Assembly (NCBI GenBank): GCA_027186245.1
Contig: CP114498.1
Span: 6,393,501 to 6,457,500, forward strand
DNA: 64,000 bases
Reading direction: 5' to 3'
Origin: Coriaria nepalensis
Lineage: Eukaryota > Streptophyta > Magnoliopsida > Cucurbitales > Coriariaceae
Shown here: positions 47,460 to 60,094 of the stretch, one piece after another
Layout of the letters: each line of letters begins with the position of its first letter
Position numbering within the stretch: the stretch's first letter is position 1
Translations under genes and position numbers: made by a program
Notes under the pieces: model-generated
Database searches by the model: none
The model's input: the letters and a program-made list of their open reading frames with translations, nothing else
What the model was told of the DNA's origin: nothing

Positions 47460-49130
47460 TTTCAAAAGTTTCAGATTTCCTTTGCATTAAATATATGTAT
47501 CAATATCTATAATAACCATCAATAAAAGTGATGCAATATTCATAACCACCTCTTGTATGTACATTTATAGGACCACAAACATCACTACGTACTAACTCAA
47601 GTGATTCTTTAGCTTTTTGGTCATTTGCCTCTTTGCAGAGAAAAATCTCTTGGTCATCTTTCATTTTAGATATGATTCACAAATAGGAAGAGTGACAATA
47701 GTGAACTCTCTTAAAGAACCATCATTTACTAACCTATTTATCCAATCAAGATTGATATGTCTTAACCTAAGATGCCAAAAATATGTATCATCACTTTGAG
47801 AAAATTTATTTCGTTTGTTTGATTTAGGACTTGCTACTTTAAATAATTCTGAATTATTTACCGATCTTTCATTTGGTGTAAGCAGATAGAATCCGTTAGT
47901 TTGTTTTGCGTAAAAAATATCGAAACCTTTCTTAAAAATAATAATCTCATTATTACTAAAAGAAATATCAAAATTTTGTTCATGCAATACAAATAGAGAA
48001 ATCAAATATCTACAAAACCTAGGAATAAAATAAATATTGTTCAAAATAAGATAAATATTGTTAACAACTAAACGGACTGCTCTCACTACTTTAGCTTAAA
48101 CGATCACACCACTATCAACTCTTATCGTCACCTCACCAACAGCAAGCTCCCTCGAAGAACTAAGCATCTTTAAAAAAGAACAAACATAATTAGTGGCTCC
48201 CGAATCTACTATCCAAGATAACAAATCATCTTCCACTAAACAGACTTTTAAAACAAGTAAATCAAATTTACCTTTATTTTTCTTCTTTAGCTCGAAGAAA
48301 TACTTGTTACAATTTCTCTTACAATTTACCTTTAGAGTTGTCATTCTTCTTATTCTCTTTACCTTTAAATGACTTTTTGGTTTTCTTTCCCTTCTTGTCC
48401 ATACTATTGGTGCACCTTCACTTATTGTTCTTAACATAAGAGAAAGGCAGCTTTTATTCAGCAACATTTGCTTCACCCTTTTTAGTTTTAGCTTTATTAA
48501 GAGTCTCAAAAGTCTGTAATTTATTCAACAGTTGAGTCATGTTGTACTATAGCTTGTTCATAACATAGTTGGTAGTGAATGCAGCAAAAACCGGTGATAA
48601 TGACTCAAGTATGATGCTCACTTGAGTTCTCTCATCAATGATAACCCCATGCATTTCTGCCTCATATATCGTGTTGATCATGTTCAAAATATGATCTTTG
48701 ATAAAACCTCTTTTCTTCATTTTGGCATTTATGTAGGTTCTAGTAGCCTCATGACTACTTTGGTCGGATTGCTGCCTAAACAAGGCCTGGAGAGAGTCCA
48801 ATATCTCATATACAGTCTCCATATTTTCATATTTCTTCTTAAGAACATCACTCATGCTCATCAACATGTAGCATTTGGCCTTGTTTATTGAATTACATCA
48901 AATTGTCATACTTTTCTCATACATTTCGGGCAGCATTTATAGTAGGCTCTTCAGAACATTCATCAGTCAAGACAAATTTATGGTTCTCATAAACTAATAC
49001 CATGTTTAAATTTAATTTCCATCTCATAAAATTATCACCAATTAATTTGTACTCGTTGAGTAAAGCGGTAATGAGATTATTGAGTGAAGACATGATGATT
49101 GTTGAAATTAAATAAAACATAAATCATTCA
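47460..49130 (-). pseudogene. Ty1/copia gag-protease-integrase start, truncated
   Basis: Gag starts near 49120 (SSLNNLITALLNEYKLIGDN, FMRWKLNLNMVL). The gag core follows at 48867-48547 (LFRQQSDQSSHEATRTYI; QVSIILESLSPVF). The protease has an intact-looking WIVDSGATNYVC at about 48205. The pre-integrase domain follows at 48086-47661 (DTYFWHLRLRHINLDWINRL, CESYLK). Degenerate integrase sequence runs to about 47460. RT and RNase H are absent. Frameshifts occur between segments. Confidence 0.8.
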
Positions 49131-49559
49131 TTATAATTGAAATAAATATCCAAATTTTGGAATATTAAATATGATGCATGAATGCAATAATTAAAACACA
49201 AAAAATTATTTATTACTACACCATGATAAATTAACTCAACAATTAACATACCACTTTGGGGTCGGTTATATTAATTTCACATAAATATATAGGACAATCC
49301 TAATAATCTTGTTTCTACTTATGAGATGCATGACTTAAAATAAACTGTGTGGCTATTCATATATGACATATAATCGATTAATGCATGAATATGTTATCAA
49401 TCAAATCAATCAACATAAATAAATAGATATAATAGACTGAGTAATTTTGGGTATTTCTAAGATTTATAACCTTTGCAAAAAATACAAATAAATAAAGAAA
49501 TAAAAATTACATAATGGTTTCAAGTGTTACAACCTTCCCTTAGCTTACTCAATCTTGAA

Positions 49560-51385
49560 TATGGGCCCAACTGGTAATTTGTTAACATGATGCTTCCCTA
49601 TTTTCTCACCCACTTAGGTCATAAGGGTCGACCCAAGAAACTTGTGAATAGTAGTGAGAACATAAGGATGATTGATTCTCTAAATGATTCGGTCTATAAT
49701 TGCTTCTTAGGCGAGCCTCTTTGCCTGAAGGCCTAATTATGTCTCGTACATCAACTGGACTAGGTCTTGAGCGGTCCTTCGAAGGTCGATTACGATCTTC
49801 CCATCTTGTCTTTGACTTATGAACGTCCTTAGATCGGCTAAGGCTGAGTTAACCGAAGTGGGAAAAGGATTGGAATCAAGTCCCATAGTGAGCGGCTCTC
49901 TGAAGCTCAAAAGCCCTTCATCAATTCTTTCTTGGATTCATTACCGGAATACCGTGCAATTATTTGTTTGATGGTAGTAAGAATTATGGTACTTGCAATA
50001 ATCCTAACCTCGAACTTCTTCGGCTGATGATAACTTGTGGTCGGACGGGATCTTCTACTTCTTATTTTTCAACAAGATGTCGAAGATTTCACTCTCCTTG
50101 TTGAGGTCAAACGAATAAACCTTGTCTTTCTCGTGAGGATATCTCTTAATCGTTTCCTAACTTATGGATTTGTAGGGAGTTACAATTGTGATATGCCTAT
50201 TACTGATTATCTCAGCGACATCCATGTCAAAGTTTAGATCGTGGTAGTACGTCTTGACGGAAGTCCCTCTTCAAGAGGCTTCCTCCTTTAGCAATCCCTT
50301 GTACCTAGTCGCCTTCATGGATAACTTGAAGAAATGCTGAAATTCCATTCTTTTGAACTTATTCCTAAGCTTAATATCTATTTCATTGACTATTAGTCTG
50401 ACAAACTCCTACTCAGGAAATGCTACATGACAATGATTTCATAATTGCTTGAATTGGGACAAGAATGCCTCAGCTGATTCCCTAGTCTATTGAGACAATC
50501 AGGACAGGTCTGCCAACATAACCTCGGACTAGCTAAGGTAAAATTGGGTATGGAAGTGTTATTCTATATAATGTCATGTTCTTATCGAGTTAGGTGACAA
50601 CCTACTGTACCAGGTGAAAGCCTACATGGTTAAGGAATTGACAAATAACCAGATTCTCAACATGTTTTTCCCACTGGCCTCACCGCATTGGATAGTTAAG
50701 CGACTAATGTGTTCTACGATCGATTGGTCTGAATCATCCTAAACAAAGAAAGTGAAATTCAAGACCCAATATCTATGAGGGAACACTTCCTGGTCGACCT
50801 CTTAGGGGTACAATTTGTGATACACTAGCTGTAGCGGCTGCTGAGCGGTGGGACTGTAGATGTCCTATATAATATTATACAACTGATCTCAGTCGACCAT
50901 CAGTTGTACTGGAGTGACTTGGCTTAGCGGTTGAAAGTCGGCCATTAGCTTGTGAAAAGGGGAATTCATCTGTGGCTTGTCAGCCCTTGGATTATGTAGT
51001 ATACTGACGGCGGCCTGTGGTTCACGGTGCCTCATCCTCTTATTAGGCTGATACGACAAGTATGGACTAGTCGATCCTCGGGCATCTCGGTTAGGTTCGA
51101 AAGTCAAGAGCGACCTATCAGCTGATTGGGGCAGATTAGCGGCTTGTTTTGCACTTTAGCGGCCATTGATGGGTCGGTGGCACATGGTGGTAATTCAACT
51201 AGCAACCTATTGGCCATTAGCTGATTCCCGATCGTGCTTCCATTATCTAGGACGACGTACGACCCCCCACGGTGCTTTTGTCGTTGAGATAACTCATGGC
51301 ATACCATGAGCTTTCGTCCCAACATATCGAGACACTCAGCCAAACGGGATGAACTCTTGGCTGTTCGAGTGTTAGATTCATCCAT
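49560..51385 (-). pseudogene. Ty3/gypsy (Tat/Athila-like) gag remnant
   Basis: The gag start is open at 51385-50889 in two overlapping frames (MDESNTRTAKSSSRLAECLD, then DARGSTSPYLSYQPNKRMRH). Downstream the minus strand still shows gag-like words (QWEKHVENLV near 50665; an AEAFLSQFKQL-type segment near 50465; RPSKDRSRPS near 49775) broken by many stops. No pol follows, because the sequence runs into the copia remnant at 49130. Assignment to the Tat/Athila group rests on the gag style and on the leader and PBS upstream. Confidence 0.6.
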
Positions 51386-52700
51386 TATCTCGAGGAGCTG
51401 GATGAGTAAAACGTCAAACGGTCTCTGACTTGCACGATCGAGATAAACTACCCAAGTTAGCCAAGTACTACATGATGGACCTAGGAGTTGACCTCTGGGG
51501 TCGAATCACCTTTCTCTTGGTTCATATCCTTCAGATGCAGCTCCACTTTAGCGATGTCTCGATCCTCAAAAGGTACAAAACTAGGCGGCCGAAGATCTTA
51601 AGGGTCCAATAGATCACCGTCAACTCAACATTTGATAAGGCTAGGGCTACACAATTAACATATCAATATCGCATTAGGTCCCATCATGCCAATTTATTGA
51701 TAGACAAACTCTGCAGACGCATAGTGTTCAGGAAAGCAGCAATAGAATTTACTATCATTCTATCCTTGATAAAAGTGTAGTGTGCTGGCGTACCAAAAGT
51801 AATGATACTTTGAAAGTATAAAAACTTAAATTGTGATAACATAAATTGCAAAAATATTAAAGATGAAATAAAATGCAGAAGTATTAAGGGTAGATATATT
51901 AAAGACAAAATAAGTAAGACCTGAATTAAAACAAATAATAATGGCAATTAAAGTGCATTTAAATTAAAGAATATTAGAATAAATTAAGTATTTAAATTAG
52001 AGGACATTAAAATAAAAGACGTAAATGAAAAGAGACATTACATTAAAATAATAATGATATTATACCGTAGTGGAAAGATCTAACAGAATTATAGGACGAA
52101 AGGAATAAGACAAAATGCTCAACGGGTTACATAAATGTAGGATACTAAGATCTACTAAGCAATAAACTAACATGATTGTGAAGCTAACTTAAGTCTTGGG
52201 CAGTGGGGTAAGTATAGTCACATAGGTTCAACATATAGAATGCATGTAGCTCTAATAATAATCCTGAGAGAGATTTCTTTAGGTCGTAACTTTGGAAGAG
52301 TCTTCAGGTAGAGGAGCCTTGGAAGAGAGAAAATACATGTAGGGTGGATTGTGATATATTAATTGTTGTTTGATTGTTTTGTATTGTCTAGTTATTTTTG
52401 TTGTTGTTGTGTTATGCTGCGTCACTTGGCATAAAGTATAATTTATAGGCGGTGAGTGACTTGAGTGATAAGGCTATGGAAGGATCCAAATTTACCGAAA
52501 AAAAGTCTTTTCGGTTTGGATTTTGTAGTTTAATCATCGAAAAGTTGTCTTTTTGTGGTCAGTCTCTTGGGTTAGTTAACCTAGACTTTCTATTTTGTAG
52601 CTTGGTCCTTTAAATTGCTAAAAACCCCCCTCGAATTGGTCAAAGACCTCCCTTATTTTATAGGTCAATTCCTGAATTTTGCGAAGTAATTCTTGGACTT
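51386..52700 (-). mobile_element. Probable leader, PBS and LTR of the gypsy gag remnant
   Basis: Near 51790, minus-strand TTTTGGTACGCCAGCACAC resembles the TGGCACGCCAGG-type primer-binding site of plant Tat/Athila elements. It lies about 400 bp upstream of the gag ATG. The AT-rich sequence beyond it would be the LTR, but its outer border was not found and no second LTR is present. Confidence 0.35.
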
Positions 52701-52713
52701 TGCAAAAGTCTCC

Positions 52714-53460
52714 TCAACTTTTGTATAAAAATCCCGAGAAAAGTCTAAAAAATGACCAAATAACAAGGAATATTCCCCTAGTGGCCGCCTTCAACATGTG
52801 ACGAATTATGAACTGCCCCCAAGAGATGGGACTGTCGGTGATAACATGCCACAACTTCATGTCATCGGGCATTACCGAAGCATAATTACCAGAACGGGGG
52901 TAGAATAAGTTCGCAACCATGTAATGTCGTAGACGGTTCTGTAGAGATAGTTTGGAGCTGCTAGGACACCCTCTTGTATCCTCTATTGTTTCATCGTCGT
53001 AGATTGTACGCATTGTCGATAACTTGTTATAGTTCAAGCAACCCTCTCCGCTGGTTGTCCAAAGATGCCACAGTTCGGCCAAATCATTTTTTGGCGTCCA
53101 AATGGAAAACCCTTCATGTAAGATGCCAAAACCAACTTTTAAAAGTGACCAAAAACCCTCAAGTTGGCATAGAATAATCTAACCAGTTCCGGGTACACCC
53201 TACACCTCCTATTACAGAGCCAATCCCACTCGTTTGCATCGACCATATACCGGATATCAATATTCTCGGCTTCAAAGAAAGCAAAGTCTATGGTCTTTCA
53301 GTTCAAGACGGTGCGGGTTGCAATTTGTTGGACTTACCTTTTGTATGATGCCCTTCTTTTGAATAGGTCCCCTCATTTGAGCGTGCAAAACTGGATTTCC
53401 ATGTCCACGGTCCTCATTTGTAGATGAAGGATCTGGTACGCGGTCTTCACGCCTGACCAA
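52714..53460 (-). pseudogene. Retroelement ORF1 / plant transposon-protein-like fragment
   Basis: The open segments 53460-53272 and 53082-52714 face the same way. The second contains LRHYMVANLFYPRSGNYASV, then MPDDMKLWHVITDSPISWGQ and FIIRHML. This resembles the conserved core of proteins annotated in plants as putative plant transposon protein or Athila ORF1 (LR.....L.PRSG......D...L..........I..II.HM). It lies on the 5' side of the gag remnant and may be part of the same insertion or of another one. The subfamily assignment is tentative. Confidence 0.4.
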
Positions 53461-54721
53461 ACGCCAACCATGGTGGAGCTAATATAGTACAGACAACTGT
53501 GAAATGAAAAGTTTCAATTTTTATCAATGTTTCAATGTTTATCAACGATCATTTCAATCTCGAAATTAGAAGTTTGATTCAACGTGTAGCCGGAATTCAA
53601 AGCAATAAAAAACCAAGATGATCCTTTACTTGAAATTCAAGATCGAAATGAAAACAAAGATTCATACTATTATGAAACATAAGTATCAAAACTAATTTCA
53701 ATGGTATTCTATACGGTGTTAACATAATGAATGCAACATTAAACTCACTACCTCAACCTAATTGTCAACATTTCAAAAAACTAACATTATATATAGTTAA
53801 CATAACGACTGTGGAAATTAATTTAAACGGAAGCCTATTACAGTAGACATAACCACTTTCAACATTTCAAAAACCAAAATCCATAGACAGTAAAGGCATT
53901 AGATGACACATACATGCACATGCAAGTGTGGACAAATATTCAAAACACTGAATGAAGTATTTGTTTCAGAAGGACAGAGATGGAGTTTGGGTAAGTAGAA
54001 CTTAACTCATAACGTACGGAGGTTGAAATGGTTGAGAACCGGACCGACCAACATATGCACCTTCGCAGGTTGCGAAGCCGGAAGACGGAGAAGAAGCTTG
54101 GTTGGGCTCCTTCGCAAATAATCAAAAGGAAAACAGAGATCTCAAGAGGAAAGGGTCTGGGTTCCGCACGAGGGTGGAGAAGAAGAGTGGTGGGGTCTGT
54201 TGAATTTGAAAACCTTAAAAACGACTACTTTTACCTCCAAATTGAAATGCACCGCTTCAGTAAAAGTTGTTTCCATTTTCTGGGTTACCAAACAAAAAGC
54301 GCGATTAAATTGAACCAAACAAGAATGGTATTTAAATTGAATAAAACATGAAGTGACCTCCTTCAGATGCTGACACACAAACCCAATACTATAATTTTGT
54401 AATTCAAATCGTTTGGCCAAACACTAAATGTTTTTTAAAATTTCGGGTTTAAATTATTTTAAGCCAAAGAAACTTTTTTTCACCTCCCGATCTAGACCCT
54501 GGAATTTACGACTGCTGTTCTTATTTACCGCACAATAAGGTGGCAGACAGGAGCCACAGAATCATATAATTGGCTTAAGAAAATAAAAATTCTTCCATTA
54601 AAACACATGAAATTCGCAGAATGTACATGATTATTCGATCCTTGAAAACAAGACTAAGCAATTAATCAATCAAACATTCAATAGGGAACACTATAAAAAA
54701 TATATATATATATTAAGCAAA
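53461..54721. other. Spacer 3' of the XTH gene
   Basis: No gene is supported. Open frames at 54028-54351 and 54142-54420 overlap on opposite strands and lack domains. The XTH 3' UTR should occupy about 54500-54721. Confidence 0.5.
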
Positions 54722-55773
54722 CTAGCGTTTGCACTCAGTAGGAGGACCTTGGGAGAAGCGTTTGAAATCAGTGCAGTAGTTGTAAATCATGAAGTATTTC
54801 TGAACCCATCTCAATCGCCTTCGAGAACTGGAATCAAGCTCGTTTGTTTGCCATGCAGCGTCACTGAACGTGCTTGTAGAAGAACCTGTGGCATTGAAGT
54901 TTCTATAATAAGCTGTAAATGGGGCCTTGGCCCAATCTGTCTTAACCAACCCTCCTCTTGTGGCCCAATCATCAGCATTCCAAAGGCTTGAGTGGATCCT
55001 CATTGGTTGGTTCTTTGGGAAAGGAACACCAACTGCTTCATCATTCTTGAAAACCCTTATGGGAGTATTGTCTACTAAGAATCTGAAGAAAAGAAAAAAG
55101 AGAAATAATCAATATTGTTATGGATCATAGTTAAGAAAAACTACGGATCAATCCTTATATATATGTACTAATAATGGTAAATTTGATTGGTCTTACATGA
55201 TGTGTTGGGGATTCCATACGATGGAGTAAGTGTGGAAGTTTCTAGTAGGATCGAACCAAAGGTAGAACTGTTGCTCTCTATTTCCTTTTCCTTGAGTGAA
55301 CACATTGGTATGAAGAATATAAGGGTCTCCGCTAAGGTTACCCAAGAACTCGAAATCAATCTCGTCGTGGGTTGGCCCCTCGGACGACAACTGCAACATA
55401 GACAGTGTAATATATTAATTTATCAATGATGTTAAAAGTTCAAACTGTTGAAAAGATGAGGTCAATAATATAAAAAAGGAGAAAAGTAGATTATTACGTA
55501 GTAAGCCGTGACAGTGCCGGCAGAGTTGCCGGATACAAGCTTAAGCTGCATATCAATCCGACCGAAAAGGTATTCCTTCTTGGACTTAAAGCCAGAGCCG
55601 GAGACCTTGTCTAGTGATAAAGACAGAAGTTGACCTCCGTTGAATATCTTAGCTCGGTTATCCCCCCATGTTACGTCAAAATCTTGATAGAAGTTACCAG
55701 CACAAGCATACTCCAATGCTATTAGACTCACCAAAACAAGCACACAAAACCAGTTTGCACCAAAGACGCCCAT
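54722..55773 (-). CDS. XTH: Xyloglucan endotransglucosylase/hydrolase (XTH), GH16
   Basis: This gene encodes a secreted cell-wall enzyme that cuts and rejoins xyloglucan chains during wall loosening and growth. Three exons, 55773-55498, 55390-55197 and 55082-54722, join in frame across GT-AG introns to 276 residues, a normal XTH size. The signal peptide is [18 protein letters not shown]. The catalytic box is [10 protein letters not shown], with both Glu residues and the middle Asp intact, followed by the conserved N-glycosylation site NLS. Later motifs are [31 protein letters not shown] and, in the XET C-terminal domain, Cys in YNYCTD and TECKR. ATG at 55773 is the only good start; the triplet at 55785 is TTG. 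The protein resembles group II stress/touch-inducible XTHs. A TATA box lies upstream at 55848-55855. Confidence 0.95.
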
Positions 55774-55783
55774 GGTTTCAAAC

Positions 55784-55806
55784 AAGAGAGAGAGAGAGAG
55801 AGAGAT
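55784..55806 (-). repeat. (GA)n/(CT)n run in the XTH 5' UTR
   Basis: AGAGAGAGAGAGAGAGAGAG on the plus strand, so CT repeats in the mRNA leader directly upstream of the XTH ATG. Such CT-rich leaders are common in plant promoters and UTRs. Confidence 0.9.
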
Positions 55807-55847
55807 TGAATTAAGAGTGAGATGGTTTGAAATGGGAGGGAGAGAGG

Positions 55848-55855
55848 TATTTATA
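55848..55855 (-). promoter_or_regulatory. TATA box of the XTH gene
   Basis: On the minus strand CTATAAATACC lies about 75-80 bp upstream of the ATG, which is a normal distance. Confidence 0.7.
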
Positions 55856-55856
55856 G

Positions 55857-58729
55857 TGAGAAATAATTGGAGAAGCTTTATCCCCCAAAGCTGGAGCCAG
55901 ATTGCTGGTAGAATTATGAAAGCTGGAGGGTTTTAAAAATTTGTTGGGTCTTGTGATGGGGTCGAGAGACGGGAGGATGCTTCTTAGTCCTTATGGTAGA
56001 GAATGATTTTGTCTTGGAATGAGAAGGGGAATGGCCCTAAATTTAATTCCTTATTTATGGCCGGTTTTTTTAAATATTTTTTCGGTGGTGAGCGACAGCT
56101 AAGCATGGGGGGGTAAATGGGGAATAAAGTCAGCTTGTGAACTTTGGAATTGACAGCTGTTCATAGTTCTTCCACTAATAGTTTGCCATTTGGACGAATG
56201 AAATCCTTGTGCATTATCACCTCTCTCGGTTTAGTATATTTTATTGGGTAAGTGTGCATTATCACGGATGAGGAAAGTATCTTTGCAAGTAGTTGTTTCT
56301 CAGGCGACTTATTTATACGAGTTATTATTACCTCATAATATTTATTCTCTAATATTATGAGTTCTTATAATAATTTATAGTTCGCATTTTGTACGTCAAT
56401 TTGAGGAAAAGTTTTAATTAAATTAGTAACCATAATTAATATCTTACAATCTTTAGAAAATTTAATGTTTCATTTTAAAATTAATTAGTTATAAGATTAG
56501 TTGGTTTATATTTTTTATTTATTAGATTTTTAAGTATTTTTTTTTAAATATGAGATATAATATTTTCAATATGTCTTCTCACGTATGACATTATTTTGAT
56601 GTTATATATGGATATTTTTTATATCAGTGACATGAATCATATGTAGCAGTTAGTCTAATCATGTGTTGGATCTAACTCTTATTACATATTAAATTTATAG
56701 AGTCTAACTATTTATTCTCCTAAAAGGTCTTGTAGAGGAAATACTTTAGTTATAAATCAACTAGATATTTTCTTCCTAAACGATGTATGACAATTCCAAC
56801 ACTCCCCTTTTACTTATGAGTTAGTCATTCCGAGAATTCAACAAATGATACAATGCATAAAGAACACTTTTACTAGGTCTGGCTTTAATACTATGTAAAA
56901 ATTTATGTTTCCATCTCAAAATTAAATTGGTTATGAGATGAGTTAACTTATCTTTCTTATATATTAGTTTTCCAAATATTCTTTTTCAAATATTTGATAT
57001 AATATTCTCAATACAACTCATATATCATGTGATTGGTTAATAGAATGAGTGTTGAAAATGTTGACAACCTATATCAAATTTTAAATATGAGTTTGAATCT
57101 TTGTTGCTATAATGTTATGTGAGATAACTGTATAGTCAATTTGGTTCCTAAATTCTATGATGAAAAAATTGAACATATCAGATAAAACTTAACCATAAAG
57201 ATAAAGAAGATGAGGACGTAAAAAATCACTTAATAATTTTAAACGGTATTACTATAAAACATAATAAGTATGAGTTTAATCACATACTATAAAGCAGGAG
57301 TCGCTAGAGAGAAAACCTAATATCACAATCGCGAGCATGAATCAGAGAAGGAGAGAGGATCATACTAGACTTAATAAAGTAACCGGATAAGTAACAAACA
57401 GGTTAGCAAATTTTGGACCTCAACAAAAAAATCTAGTTGCTTATAAAAAGCCCTCACAAGTTTTAGGCTTAAAAAACATATCGACTACGGAATTGCTAGA
57501 ATCAATTAATTCCCTATTCATTGCGATAGTTAATGATTAACACCTTAATTAATTACATCATTAATTAAACCAAATATTCTCACGAATTACAGAACTTCTC
57601 GTGAAATCAAATGATGGTATTGATTCCTCTTTCACTCCTTTCTCTTTCAAAGAGGCACAAATAATAGTGCATGTATAAGGCTACCACCACCGGCGCAGCA
57701 CTCCATATAAAGAATCGGCTGGGTGCCTGCGGAGGTATTTTGGACCGTTCAATTTATCTGTTGTTATGTGATTTTTGAGTTATTAATATATATTTATATA
57801 TGTTAAGACTGTGATCATATATTGTGGTAAAAAATCATATATATATATATATATTTATTTATTTATTTATTTATAAACTGTGGTCATATATATATATATT
57901 AAATAAGTTAAGATTGTTCACATTAATTTAACTTTTAATATTAATGGTAAATTTTAAATTAAATCATAAATTTATATTTTTTTAATTTCACTTTAATTTT
58001 ATTTTTAAATTATTAAATAAATTGTGTAATTTGATTACAAAAAATTATTTAAATTAATAATAACTTAATCAATAATTAGATTAAATATATATCATAATAA
58101 ACTTAAAATATAATTACCTATATGTTTATAGTCATATAAACCAACATAAATTAACACAAATAAAATTAATCAACATCAATCCACAATCAATATAAACACA
58201 ATTTCTTAATAATCATCGCTTTCCTTCTCATCTTATCCGAAAATAGAATCATCATGTTATTCCAATTTAGAGTGATATGTATAATAAACATTCATATTAT
58301 CATCATATTCAGTCTATAAATAATTATATTTCCTATTTATTAATTATTAAGAAAAAATATAACGCTATAAATAAAGAATGTCTCAACAGAAGGCTAGCAA
58401 ACAACATAAAGAGTGTACACTCTTACCTAACCGACAGAGAGGCTAGCAAGACGGTGTATATTTAAAACAAAGGCTCTAGTGTTAGTATTAGTTATACGTA
58501 CATTGATGCGTTTGTTAAGGGGATCCCATTAATTTGGAAATTTCTTATTCAAGTTCTCACAGTATACGCGTGAAGTATCAAATCAATCATTTGAACTTCA
58601 AACAAAGACAATAATATCATTGTCATCTATTTTTAAATAATTTGTCTACGACATTATATATTTTAATAACTCATATATTTTATCTTAATTGATTTATCTC
58701 TACCAATTATAAGATGTAATTCCTATTCA
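55857..58729. other. AT-rich spacer with dispersed repeats
   Basis: XTH promoter DNA is followed by long AT-rich sequence without a gene. Bases 56440-56620 and 56900-57020 are related to each other and to 39178-39540 (shared words such as ATGAGATGAGTTAAC, TTAGTTTTCCAAAT and ATAATATTCTCAATA). An AT/TATT microsatellite lies at 57837-57873. Confidence 0.5.
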
Positions 58730-58842
58730 TGGTGAGTTCATTACGCAAGAAAGGAGATGGGCCCGTATTTGTTGCATGGGGACTTGAATGAGCGGTATTT
58801 ATTGAGCAATTTCAGGGATATGAAGTGAAAGGAGAAGAATAT

Positions 58843-58956
58843 AAGGTTTATAGACTCAAGGAGGTTCTATATAAACTCAGACAAGTTTTTCGAGCAAGCA
58901 AGGTTTGTAAACTCAATGAGGCTTTATATGGACTTAAACAAACCCTTTGAGCTTGG
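58843..58956 (+). repeat. 57-bp imperfect tandem duplication in copia RT
   Basis: Copies at 58843-58899 and 58900-58956 both start AAGGTTTRTARACTCAA. Each encodes a version of the KLNEALYGLKQ motif (KVYRLKEVLYKLRQ and KVCKLNEALYGLKQ). The length is a multiple of three. Confidence 0.85.
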
Positions 58957-59014
58957 TACAACAAGATTGAGTCCTATTTCATGAAAGAATGCTTTGAACG
59001 ATGTCTAAATGAAT

Positions 59015-59063
59015 ATACCTTATTCACAAATGTAGAAGATACCTTATTCACAAATGTAGAAGA
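59015..59063 (+). repeat. 24-bp tandem duplication in copia RT
   Basis: TACCTTATTCACAAATGTAG plus GAAGA-type flank occurs twice in direct succession, duplicating eight codons (TLFTNVED / TLFTNVEE). Confidence 0.9.
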
Positions 59064-59138
59064 AAAAATGAAATTGCTTATGGTAAGTGTCTGTGTTGAT
59101 AATCTCATTTTTATAGGCAATAATGAAGCAATGTTTGA

Positions 59139-59188
59139 AAAGTTCAAGAACTCTATGAAATAAAAGTTCAAGAACTCTATGAAATAAG
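59139..59188 (+). repeat. 24-bp tandem duplication with stop codon
   Basis: AGTTCAAGAACTCTATGAAA plus TAA occurs twice in succession. Each copy includes an in-frame TAA, so the duplication copied or followed the inactivating stop. Confidence 0.9.
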
Positions 59189-60094
59189 AGTTCGACATGT
59201 ATAATCTTGGGAAGATGAAATTTTTTCTCGATGTGGAAGTGATGCAACGCAGCAAAGGAATCTTCATCAACTAAAAGAAATATGCCAATGAAGTGCTTGA
59301 AAGGTTTAGCATGGAGCATTGTAATCCGGTAAAAAATCCAGTTGTACTGGGTTTTAAACTTGTGAAAGATAAAGGTGGAGCTGGTGTTCTTACATCTACT
59401 TACAAACAAATAGTCGGCAGTCTCATGTATATAACTGCCACCAGACCTGACTTGGCATATATGGTGAGCTTAATCAGCAAATTCATGGAGAGACCGACTG
59501 AATTGCATCAACAAGCTGTGAAGAGGGTTCTTCATTATTTAAAGGGAACTATTGAGTTAGGGATTTTGTACAAAAGAGATGTAGAAGAGGAGTTGGTACT
59601 CTACTTAGATAGCGATTATGTTGGAGATGTTGAGGATCGAAAGAGTACATCAGGGTACATGTTCTTACTCAGTTCAGGTGCAGTAGCATGGTCCTCAAAG
59701 AAATAGCCAGTAATCACTCTCTCCACAACTGAAGCTTAGTGCATAGCAGTTGCTTTTTGCGCATGCCAAAGTGTGAATGTGTAGGATTCTTGAAAAGCTT
59801 GGCCATAGACAAAGTAAGTGCACTAATATTTTCTATGACAATAGCTCTACAATCAAATTGTCGAAGAATCTGGTCATGTATGGTAGGAGTAAATACATTG
59901 ATGTTAGATTTCATTTTCTTTATAATTTAACAAAAGATGGAGTCGTTAAATTGGAATATTGTGGTTAGAAAGATCAGTTAGCATATATATATTATGATTA
60001 AGCTTTTGAAGCTCGAGGTGTTCATAAGATTGAGAGAGCTGCTTGGAGTTTGTTTGGCACTAGACGTAAACTGACTGCAAATTACAGTTAGTTT

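Larger units (their letters stand above)
58730..60090 (+). pseudogene. Ty1/copia RT-RNase H remnant with short serial duplications
   Basis: RT fragments lie at about 58800-59270 (IEQFQGYEVKGEEYKVYRLK, ALYGLKQTL, SVCVDNLIFIGNN in place of the YVDD box, YNLGKMKFFLDVEV). A longer intact stretch at 59293-59706 reads KYANEVLERFSMEHCNPVKN, then RPDLAYMVSLISKFMERPTE and STSGYMFLLSSGAVAWSSKK. RNase H ends with degraded frames to about 60090. Stops are frequent. Three short tandem duplications lie within RT. The 5' half of the element is missing. Confidence 0.85.

Noticed and set aside
55774..55785. Longer XTH N-terminus starting at 55785
   Set aside because: The triplet there is TTG. The first ATG is at 55773 and gives a good signal peptide.
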